Assembly: GCF_006715085.1 (NCBI RefSeq) | Contig: NZ_VFMM01000003.1 | Span: 806,001 to 870,000, forward strand | Direction: 5' to 3' | DNA: 64,000 nt | DNA from: Kribbella jejuensis | Lineage (GTDB): Bacteria > Actinomycetota > Actinomycetes > Propionibacteriales > Kribbellaceae | Shown: one piece after another, positions 57,916 through 64,000 of the stretch | Position numbering within the stretch: position 1 is the stretch's first letter | Layout: every line of letters begins with the position of its first letter | The notes under the pieces: model-generated | The model's database searches: none | What the model was told of the DNA's origin: nothing | What the model saw: the letters and a program-made list of their open reading frames with translations, nothing else | Translations under genes and position numbers: made by a program

Positions 57916-58550
57916 CAGGAGTCGAGGTCGTTCTTCGCGGGGTCGGACAGGACCTGCTTGCGGACCGAGAGCGAGCGCTGGACGACCGTGATCGTGCTCG
58001 CGGCGGCGACGTACCAGATCACCAGCTCGAGCAGGATCGGCAGGTTGAAGACGTCCGAGAAGAACGCCAGGATCAGCGTGAACACCAGCCGGTCGGCGCG
58101 CTCGGCGAGCCCGCCGCTGGCCTTCAGACCGAGGCTTTCCGCCTTGGCTCGCGCGTACGACGTGACCGCGCCCATCACCAGCGCCCACAGCGTCACCGCG
58201 GCCATCAGCGTGGAGTCGCCGGCCTGCGAGTTCGCGTAGTACATCACCAGGCCGCCGTAGATCGCGCCGTCGGCGATCCGGTCCAGTGTCGAGTCCAGGA
58301 ACGAGCCCCACTTCGACGACGTCCCCGAGGTCCGGGCCATGTAGCCGTCGATCAGGTCCGAGAACACGAAGCAGGTGATCACCACGACGCCGAGCCACAG
58401 GTGACCGCCCGGGAAGAAGATCAGCGCCCCGGCGGACACCCCGATGGTGCCGACCAGCGTGACCATGTCGGCGCTCACGCCGAGCTTGAGCAGGAGAGTG
58501 GCGATCGGCGTGATCACCTTGGTCCAGAACTGCCGGAATCTGTTAAGCAT
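57915..58550 (-). CDS. pgsA: phosphatidylinositol phosphate synthase (CDP-alcohol phosphatidyltransferase)
   Basis: 211-aa integral membrane enzyme making PI-phosphate from CDP-diacylglycerol and inositol phosphate. The CDP-alcohol motif D-G-x2-A-R-x8-G-x3-D-x3-D is complete as DLIDGYMARTSGTSSKWGSF then LDSTLDR near residue 66-90. Five or six hydrophobic segments. The start is ATG 58548-58550; the frame is open farther upstream over unlikely sequence. It heads the pgsA-patA-pimA operon for PIM synthesis. The ThrRS-HIT pair that normally precedes it is also present but separated here by an inserted + strand lipoprotein gene. Confidence 0.92.
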   Translation of the reverse strand: MLNRFRQFWTKVITPIATLLLKLGVSADMVTLVGTIGVSAGALIFFPGGHLWLGVVVITCFVFSDLIDGYMARTSGTSSKWGSFLDSTLDRIADGAIYGGLVMYYANSQAGDSTLMAAVTLWALVMGAVTSYARAKAESLGLKASGGLAERADRLVFTLILAFFSDVFNLPILLELVIWYVAAASTITVVQRSLSVRKQVLSDPAKNDLDS

Positions 58551-58672
58551 GGCGACGCGATCGTAGTTCACCCGGATCACCGTTCGGTGACCGGACACCG
58601 TCTCAGCACTGAATTCACACTGCGCGCGAGCTTCTTCCGCGCGATGCTGGATCCAGTGAGGAGGTGGTGCGG

Positions 58673-59623
58673 ATGCGTCGCAGCCTGCTGGTCGGCGCCG
58701 TCGCGACGTTGCTGGCCGCCTCCGGCTGTTCGGTCGCCCAGCGCGCCAACGGCACCGCACCGGCCCCGGTTGCTCCCGCGGCTGTCGTCCCCACCGTGAT
58801 CGCTCCCCCACAGGCCGAAGGGCTCGACGGTACTTCCGGAGCACCCGGGCCACAGGTCTGTACGGCGATCACCCGCACGCTCACCGCCCGGTTCCGCGGA
58901 CCGGTGACCGCGAAGCCGTACGCCTGGAACGACGGCGGACTACCCGCGATGGACCTCTGCACGCTACTGCTCGGGGACCGGCCGGTCACGATCGGCGTGA
59001 GCGCCCTGCCGGTCCAGCCCGACACGCTCAGCCGGCTGGTCGAGAATCCCGGCAGCGTCGATTCGCTCCCGGAGCTGGGGCCGGACGCGACGATCAGCGA
59101 GTCGCGGATCGTCTTCCAGGTGGCGGACCGCGCGGTACGGATCATGCCGGCCGGTGGCATCGACCGTGATCCCGCCGACGGGATCGAGCGCGCCCGGGCC
59201 GTCGCGATCGCGCTCGCCGTGCGGGCCGCCGTACCGAAGCAACTGCGACCCGCCCGGCAGGCCGACCCGACCTGCCAGCTGTCGACGGCGGCGGCAGAGC
59301 GGTTCGTCCAACTGCAGGTCCAGCTGCGGCGGGACTACCGGGTGCGCGGCGCGCTGACCTGCATCTGGGGGACGTTCGACGCAACGGTGTCGATCGTGGA
59401 GGCGTTCAACCAGTCGACGATCCCGGAGGCGGACCGGGTACCGGCACCGGTGTTCGCGCCGCTCGGACAGCCCGGGTACTACCTCCCGGACGCGGGTGAA
59501 CTGGTGTTCCGCCAGGGCAAACGGGTGGTCCGGGTGACCGCGCTGACGAACCCGCCGCGGGAGGTCACGCTCGACGCCCTGACGACCATCGTCGACCCGC
59601 TGCTCCCGCTGTTCATCCGCTGA
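58673..59623 (+). CDS. secreted lipoprotein of unknown function
   Basis: 316 aa from ATG 58673, with GAGGAGGTG seven bases upstream. Signal peptide and lipobox LLAASGC anchor it at Cys19-20. A Pro/Ala-rich linker (residues 25-50) precedes a mature region with two similar-looking halves, each with Cys: VCTAITRTLTARF then MDLCTLLLGDRPVTIGVSAL, and TCQLSTAAAERFVQLQVQL then ALTCIWGTFDATVSIVEAF. Such C-x(n)-C pairs in beta-rich repeats recall DUF3558-type lipoproteins, but the match is weak. It is inserted on the + strand between the thrS-HIT and pgsA-patA-pimA units, 1 bp before the convergent HIT stop. Confidence 0.75.
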   Translation: MRRSLLVGAVATLLAASGCSVAQRANGTAPAPVAPAAVVPTVIAPPQAEGLDGTSGAPGPQVCTAITRTLTARFRGPVTAKPYAWNDGGLPAMDLCTLLLGDRPVTIGVSALPVQPDTLSRLVENPGSVDSLPELGPDATISESRIVFQVADRAVRIMPAGGIDRDPADGIERARAVAIALAVRAAVPKQLRPARQADPTCQLSTAAAERFVQLQVQLRRDYRVRGALTCIWGTFDATVSIVEAFNQSTIPEADRVPAPVFAPLGQPGYYLPDAGELVFRQGKRVVRVTALTNPPREVTLDALTTIVDPLLPLFIR

Positions 59624-59624
59624 G

Positions 59625-60194
59625 CTACGGCCAGTTCTTCGCCAGCAGTGCGCGGGTGTCCGGCAGCAGTTGCGGAAGAACCTTGGTGTTGGCGATCACC
59701 GGCATGAAGTTCATGTCACCGGCCCAGCGCGGGACCACGTGCTGGTGCAGGTGGGCGGCAATCCCGGCGCCGGCGATCTCGCCCTGATTCATGCCGATGT
59801 TGAACCCGTGCGCCGCGGAGACGGTACGGATCGCCTGCATCGCCTGCCGGGTCAGGTCCGCGACGTCGCGGACCTCCGCGTCGGTCAGCTCGGTGTAGTC
59901 GGCCACGTGCCGGTACGGCACGACCATCAGGTGCCCGGGGTTGTACGGGTACAGGTTCAGGACGGCGTACGCCGCGTCGCCGCGGTGCACGATCAAAGCG
60001 TCGGCGTCGGGCAAGCTCGGGATCCGGCAGAACGGGCAGCCCGAGCCGGCCTCCGCACTCGTGGGCTTGTTCTCGCCCTCGATGTAGGCCATCCGGTGCG
60101 GCGTCCACAGCCGCAGGAACGGGTCCGGCACCCCGACACCGTCCTGCGGCGCCAGCTCCTGCGGCGTGTAGGGCGAGTCGGGGTGATCCGTCAT
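59625..60194 (-). CDS. HIT-family protein of the thrS-pgsA cluster
   Basis: 189 aa from ATG 60194. After a 40-residue extension with LRLWTPHRMAYIEGENK come the HIT features: GSGCPFCRIPSLPDADALIV near 50 (CxxC), NLYPYNPGHLMVVPYRHVAD near 83, and the triad AHLHQHVVPRW near 150 (His-x-His-x-His). This longer HIT type, with AP4A phosphorylase-like character, is the one conserved between thrS and pgsA in actinomycetes. Its start overlaps the thrS stop by ATGA. Exact substrate unknown; diadenosine tetraphosphate made by ThrRS is an attractive idea. Confidence 0.9.
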   Translation of the reverse strand: MTDHPDSPYTPQELAPQDGVGVPDPFLRLWTPHRMAYIEGENKPTSAEAGSGCPFCRIPSLPDADALIVHRGDAAYAVLNLYPYNPGHLMVVPYRHVADYTELTDAEVRDVADLTRQAMQAIRTVSAAHGFNIGMNQGEIAGAGIAAHLHQHVVPRWAGDMNFMPVIANTKVLPQLLPDTRALLAKNWP

Positions 60195-62212
60195 ACCTGC
60201 ACGCGCTTCTTGACCGCGTCGACGATCTCCGCGACCGCGTCGGCGATCGGTACGCCGTTCTTCTGGGTGCCGTCGCGGTACCGGAAGGAGACCGAGCCGG
60301 CTGTCATGTCGTCGTCGCCGGCGATCAGCATGTACGGCGTCTTGGCCTTCTGGGCGTTCCGGATCTTCTTCTGCATCCGGTCGTCGGACGCGTCGACCTC
60401 GACCCGGATCCCCTGCGCCTTGAGCTGCTTGGCGACCTCGAACAGGTAGTCGACGTGCCCGTCGGTGATCGGGATGCCGATCACCTGGACCGGGGCCAGC
60501 CACGGAGGGAACGCGCCCGCGTAGTGCTCGGTGAGTACGGCGACGAACCGCTCGATCGAGCCGAACAGCGCGCGGTGGATCATCACCGGCCGCTGCCGGG
60601 AGCCGTCCGGCGCGGTGTACTCCAGCTCGAACCGCTCCGGCAGGTTGAAGTCCAGCTGGATCGTCGACATCTGCCAGGTCCGGCCGATCGCGTCCCGGGC
60701 CTGGACCGAGATCTTCGGGCCGTAGAAGGCCGCGCCGCCCGGGTCCGGGACCAGCTCGAGACCGGAGCCCTCGGCAACTTCCCGGAGCGTCTCGGTGGCC
60801 TCCTCCCAGACCTCGTCGGAGCCGACGAACTTGTCCGGGTTCTTGGTGGAGAGCTCGAGGTAGAAGTCGTCGAGACCGTAATCCGCGAGCAGGCCGAGCA
60901 CGAACGTCAGGAGGTTCCGCAGCTCGTCGCGCATCTGCTCACGGGTGCAGTAGATGTGCGCGTCGTCCTGGGTGAAGCCACGCGCGCGGGTCATGCCGTG
61001 CACGACGCCGGACTTCTCCAGCCGGTACACGGTGCCGAACTCGAACAGCCGCAGCGGCAGCTCGCGGTACGACCGGCCGCGGGCCGCGAAGATCAGGTTG
61101 TGCATCGGGCAGTTCATCGGCTTCAGGTAGTAGTCCTGGCCCTGCTTGCGGATCTGCCCGTCCGCGCCGCGCTCCTCGTCGAGGTGCATGGGCGGGTACA
61201 TGCCGTCGGCGTACCAGTCCAGGTGGCCCGAGGTCTCGAACAGCTGGCCCTTGGTGATGTGCGGCGAGTAGACGAACTCGTAGTCGTCCTCGATGTGCCG
61301 CTGACGGGAGTAGTCCTCCATCACCTTGCGCAGCACGCCGCCCTTGGGGTGGAAGACCGCGAGGCCGGAGCCGATCTCGTCCGGGAAGCTGAACAGGTCG
61401 AGCTCGGTGCCGAGCTTGCGGTGGTCGCGCTTGGCGGCCTCCTCCAGGCGGGTCAGGTACGCCTTCAGCTCGTCCCTGGACTCCCACGCGGTGCCGTAGA
61501 TGCGCTGGAGCTGCGGGTTCTTCTCGCTGCCGCGCCAGTACGCCGCCGCCGTCCGCATCAGCTTGAAGTTGCCGAGGTACCCCGTGGCTGGCACGTGCGG
61601 GCCGCGGCACAGGTCCTTCCAGGCGACCGAGTCGTCACGCCGTACGTTGTCGTAGATGGTCAGCTCGCCGCCGCCGACCTCGACGCTCGCACCCTCGGCC
61701 GCGTCCGCCGCGGAGCCCTTGATGCCGATCAGCTCGAGCTTGTACGGCTCGTCCTTGAGCTCTTCGCGCGCGTCCTCGTCGGTGACCACCCGGCGGCTGA
61801 ACCGCTGCCGCTCCTTGATGATCTGCTGCATCTTCTTCTCGAGCTTGGTCAGGTCCTCCGGCGTGAACGGCGTCTCGACGTCGAAGTCGTAGTAGAACCC
61901 GTTCTCCACCGGCGGGCCGATGCCGAGCTTCGCCTCCGGGAACAGCTCCTGCACGGCCTGGGCGAGGACGTGCGCGGTCGAGTGCCGGATGATCGCGCGG
62001 CCGTCCTCGGACGCCGCCTTGACCGGCTCGATCTGGTCGCCGTCCTGGACCACGCGGGACAGGTCCCGCAGTTCACCGTTGACGCGGGCGGCGATGGCGG
62101 AGCGGTCCTGGCCGAAGATCCCGGCGAACAGCTCCCCGATCGTCGTCGTCTCGCTGACGCTGCGCTCGGCCTCGCCTTCGACGCCGATCAGGTGGATCTT
62201 GACTTCGGGCAC
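60191..62212 (-). CDS. thrS: threonyl-tRNA synthetase, full-length
   Basis: 673 aa from GTG 62212 with GAAGGAG five bases upstream (a GTG at 62230 would add six residues). Domains: TGS residues 1-62, editing domain about 65-230 with HSTAHVLAQAVQELFPEAKL near 77 (HxxxH) and the later Cys/His pair in DLCRGPHVPATG near 185. The catalytic core has zinc Cys in MNCPMHNLIF near 340, DDAHIYCT near 395 and MIHRALFGSIER near 520. The anticodon domain starts near 540 (WLAPVQVIGIPITDGHVDYL). The editing site is intact, unlike in the short paralog at 41915. No leader or T-box was found upstream. First gene of the thrS-HIT unit. Confidence 0.96.
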   Translation of the reverse strand: MPEVKIHLIGVEGEAERSVSETTTIGELFAGIFGQDRSAIAARVNGELRDLSRVVQDGDQIEPVKAASEDGRAIIRHSTAHVLAQAVQELFPEAKLGIGPPVENGFYYDFDVETPFTPEDLTKLEKKMQQIIKERQRFSRRVVTDEDAREELKDEPYKLELIGIKGSAADAAEGASVEVGGGELTIYDNVRRDDSVAWKDLCRGPHVPATGYLGNFKLMRTAAAYWRGSEKNPQLQRIYGTAWESRDELKAYLTRLEEAAKRDHRKLGTELDLFSFPDEIGSGLAVFHPKGGVLRKVMEDYSRQRHIEDDYEFVYSPHITKGQLFETSGHLDWYADGMYPPMHLDEERGADGQIRKQGQDYYLKPMNCPMHNLIFAARGRSYRELPLRLFEFGTVYRLEKSGVVHGMTRARGFTQDDAHIYCTREQMRDELRNLLTFVLGLLADYGLDDFYLELSTKNPDKFVGSDEVWEEATETLREVAEGSGLELVPDPGGAAFYGPKISVQARDAIGRTWQMSTIQLDFNLPERFELEYTAPDGSRQRPVMIHRALFGSIERFVAVLTEHYAGAFPPWLAPVQVIGIPITDGHVDYLFEVAKQLKAQGIRVEVDASDDRMQKKIRNAQKAKTPYMLIAGDDDMTAGSVSFRYRDGTQKNGVPIADAVAEIVDAVKKRVQV

Positions 62213-62318
62213 GTTCGCTCCTTCGTTCACGAGCAGATGGTATCGACAACGAAAGTAGGGGGTCGGACCAGCCGGTGGTCAGATGTGCCGGACCGCCGCG
62301 ATTTCTAGGTTCGTGGGT

Positions 62319-62402
62319 ATGAGCGAGCGAAGCGAGGTCATCATCCAACACAGCGTGACTTGTGCCTCATCCGCGCCCGGAGCGAAGCGAGGACGTGGAT
62401 GA
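62319..62402 (+). CDS. possible 27-aa upstream ORF of dedA
   Basis: ATG 62319, stop TGA 62400-62402 overlapping the dedA ATG at 62399. It begins MSERSEVIIQHS and ends KRGRG. GAGCGAAGCGAGG occurs twice (62325 and 62381). The second lies 5 bp before the dedA start and includes GCGAGGACG, so it may serve as that gene's ribosome site. The overlap would allow coupling. No evidence of coding beyond that. Confidence 0.3.
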   Translation: MSERSEVIIQHSVTCASSAPGAKRGRG

Positions 62403-63073
62403 GTTCCGCGATCCTGCACTTCGCCGGTGAACTGATGTCTTCGTGGTGGATCTACCTCGCGCTGTGGGGTTTCGCCGCGCTGGACGGGTTCTTCCCCGCG
62501 ATCCCGAGCGAGACCCTGGTGGTGACAGCCGGCGTCTTCGCCGCCTCCACGGGCGAACCGAACCTGTACCTGATCATCGCGGTGGCGGCGCTGGGTGCAT
62601 TCCTGGGCGACCACGTGTCCTACTTGCTGGGCCGTGGCGCCGGCGGCCGGCTGCTGGACCGAGTGAAACCGGGCACTCGCCGGGCTGCTGCGGTGCTCTG
62701 GGCTCGCAATGCGTTGGAGGAACGCGGAGAACTTGTCCTCGTCGTGGCCCGCTACATCCCGGGGGGCCGCACAGCGATCACCCTGACGATGGGTTCGGTC
62801 CGCTACCCACTGCGCCGCTTCACACCGTTCGCCGGGTTGGCCGCGATCAGCTGGGGTCTGTACTGCACGCTGGTCGGCTACATCGGCGGCAAGGCCTTCG
62901 AGGACAACCCGCTCAAGGGGGTTGTCCTCGGGATCGGCCTCGCGCTGGCGGTCACGCTGATCGTCGAGCTGGTCCGCCACCGCCTGCGGCGCAGGTCTCA
63001 ACCTCAGGTCAAGCCTCAGGTCAACCCTCAGCTCGAGCCGGAGGTCAGCGTGGAGTATTCAGAGCGATCGTGA
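62399..63073 (+). CDS. DedA-family membrane protein
   Basis: 224 aa from ATG 62399. DedA/SNARE-associated topology with five or six hydrophobic segments. FFPAIPSETLVVTAGVFAAS near residue 30 has the conserved Pro and Glu of the re-entrant helix, ALGAFLGDHVSYLLGRGAGG near 70 is the G-x-x-x-G-D motif, VVARYIPGGRTAITLTMG near 120 the family F/YxPG-R motif, and FTPFAGLAAISWGLYCTLVG follows. Members act as lipid flippases (undecaprenyl phosphate, PE) or in membrane homeostasis. The C-terminal PQVKPQVNPQLEPEV repeat is an unusual Pro/Gln tail. The end overlaps the convergent ParA-like gene by 29 bp. Confidence 0.9.
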   Translation: MSSAILHFAGELMSSWWIYLALWGFAALDGFFPAIPSETLVVTAGVFAASTGEPNLYLIIAVAALGAFLGDHVSYLLGRGAGGRLLDRVKPGTRRAAAVLWARNALEERGELVLVVARYIPGGRTAITLTMGSVRYPLRRFTPFAGLAAISWGLYCTLVGYIGGKAFEDNPLKGVVLGIGLALAVTLIVELVRHRLRRRSQPQVKPQVNPQLEPEVSVEYSERS

Positions 63074-64000
63074 TCTGCTCGGAGACCTTCGCGGCCAACT
63101 CCAGGGCGGCGCGGCGGGTGGCCGGCTGCAGGGCGGAGTGGTCGAGCGGCCCCTCGGCGGCGATGTGCATGTCGGTCGGGATGTCGATGACCGCGGCCGC
63201 CCGCGACTCGAAGTACGGCCGGAGCTGCTTCTCGACGTCCTTGTTCACGTCGCCGGGACCGTTCGAGACCGCGATCACCGCGCGGCGGATCAGCCGCTGC
63301 GCCTCGGGGCCCTGGTTGTCGAGCTCCTCCAGCATCTGTACGGCGGCCGCGCAGGACAGGCTCTTCCACTTGATCGGGATGACGAGGGCGTCGGCCGCCT
63401 TCATCGCCTCGCGCCAGTTGCTGGAGCCCTCGTTGTTCCCGGTGTCGATAACGAGCACCTTGTAGAACCTGCTCAGCAGGCGGTGGATCTGGTCGAAGTC
63501 CTTCGCCTCGATCTGCGCGTACGTCGTGGTCGCGGATGTCAGTACGTCGTACTGCCCGGCGACCTGGTGCCGCAGGTAGGCCGCGACGTCACCGAGCCGG
63601 GCGTCCGGCTGGGTCAGCATCGGCATCGCCTGCAGCATGTCCGTGACCGTGGACCGGCTGTTGGTGTCGTGCGTACGCAGGTGCATGTTGCCGCGTAGCT
63701 CGTTGTTGTCCCACGCGACCACACCGCCACCCCGGGCCTGGCCGAGCGCGCCGGACAGCAGCAGGGTGGTCGGCGTCTTGCCGGAGCCGCCCTTCGGGTT
63801 CGCGACGACGATCGTCACCGGACGGCGGAAGGCCGTCGCCGCGGTCGCGCGGGCGAGCCGCTCGGAGCGTTCTTGCGTACCGGGGCGGAGCCTCAGCACA
63901 CTCCGGACACCGCGCTCGGCGGGGGCTTCGCGCGGCAGCGGCAGGGCCTGGATCAGATCGTCGGTGCGGAAGGACAGGTTCTGCTGCGGAGCCTGCTGGC
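63045..64000 (-). CDS. MinD/ParA-like ATPase, 5' end beyond window
   Basis: C-terminal 318 residues of a P-loop ATPase whose coding frame runs off the window at 64000. The visible N-terminal part is Gln/Pro-rich (QQAPQQNLSFRTDDLIQALP) and basic, then VTIVVANPKGGSGKTPTTLL (deviant Walker A, with Pro after GKT where ParA has S/T), a switch I-like GGGVVAWDNNELRGNMHLRT, and a VLVIDTGNNEGSSNWREAMK Walker B-like strand with Thr-Gly in place of ParA's usual Pro. This layout, with Asn/Asp-rich loops, resembles ParA-like proteins linked to type VII secretion or plasmid-like partition rather than chromosomal ParA. No ParB gene is visible. Confidence 0.8.
   Translation of the reverse strand, partial: QQAPQQNLSFRTDDLIQALPLPREAPAERGVRSVLRLRPGTQERSERLARATAATAFRRPVTIVVANPKGGSGKTPTTLLLSGALGQARGGGVVAWDNNELRGNMHLRTHDTNSRSTVTDMLQAMPMLTQPDARLGDVAAYLRHQVAGQYDVLTSATTTYAQIEAKDFDQIHRLLSRFYKVLVIDTGNNEGSSNWREAMKAADALVIPIKWKSLSCAAAVQMLEELDNQGPEAQRLIRRAVIAVSNGPGDVNKDVEKQLRPYFESRAAAVIDIPTDMHIAAEGPLDHSALQPATRRAALELAAKVSEQITIALNTPR

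Noticed and set aside
60191..62318. T-box or leader before the full-length thrS
   Set aside because: The region upstream of 62212 shows no specifier stem, Thr-rich frame or strong terminator.
1..64000. tRNA or rRNA genes
   Set aside because: No sequence with tRNA cloverleaf landmarks (TTCGA loop with matching stems) or rRNA similarity was noticed. A covariance-model scan would be decisive.

Overview
The window is chromosomal DNA from a high-GC actinomycete. The evidence is the strong G/C third-position bias, frequent GTG starts, many ATGA-type overlaps, a phosphatidylinositol-mannoside (PIM) gene cluster, a PAC2 protein, an actinobacterial EF-G-like protein, and Scr1/DUF5753-type regulators. 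The overall flavour (many TetR, MarR and LysR regulators, acyl-CoA genes, recurring CGTAC words) suits a soil member of the Propionibacteriales such as Kribbella, but genus is inference only.

Region by region. 0-6.5 kb: a MalY-type aminotransferase with an RNHCP zinc protein, a FecBCD-type metal-chelate importer, and a polysaccharide deacetylase coupled to a family-2 glycosyltransferase. 6.6-12.3 kb: a 1083-residue membrane patatin, a DUF2461-type protein, and a MASE1/SpoIIE-type phosphatase. 12.2-16.4 kb: a complete de novo NAD locus, nrtR divergent from nadC-nadA-nadB, with two matching palindromic operators, one between nrtR and nadC and one across the nadC stop codon. 16.4-27.1 kb: oxidoreductases and regulators (AraC, LysR, MarR, TetR), a PhzF-like protein, a secreted lipase with a palindrome in its divergent promoter region, and a DJ-1/PfpI protein.

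27.1-36.3 kb is accessory DNA: a broken Hsp20 gene, a DksA/TraR protein, about 0.7 kb of nested tandem repeats, an IS21-type transposase remnant, two unknown adjacent genes, a flavin oxidase, and a three-gene DUF5753-HTH/DUF6879 module. The last 25 or so codons of the acyl-CoA dehydrogenase gene at 36.2-37.6 kb, plus its GC-rich downstream sequence, recur near 29.1 and 33.0 kb. Both fragments end at the same point of that gene and abut a second shared sequence. This is what serial insertion at one site in the gene would leave, but no integrase is visible.

36.2-44.1 kb: a lipid gene set (acyl-CoA dehydrogenase; TetR, thiolase, FabG4-type reductase, MaoC hydratase). Then comes a second, short threonyl-tRNA synthetase without TGS and editing domains. 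It is preceded by a 17-codon open frame with three consecutive Thr codons and a perfect 13-bp hairpin, that is, a candidate ribosome-mediated attenuator. A TesB thioesterase lies just upstream. 44.2-55.5 kb: PAC2 protein, a sugar-type operon (2-hydroxyacid dehydrogenase, DUF2264) behind LacI-like sites, ferritin, a DUF2207 protein, an EF-G-like GTPase, and a three-gene TPR/AAA/membrane operon. 55.5-64 kb: the conserved thrS-HIT and pgsA-patA-pimA clusters that make PIM lipids, a lipoprotein, a DedA protein, and a MinD/ParA-like ATPase cut by the window end.
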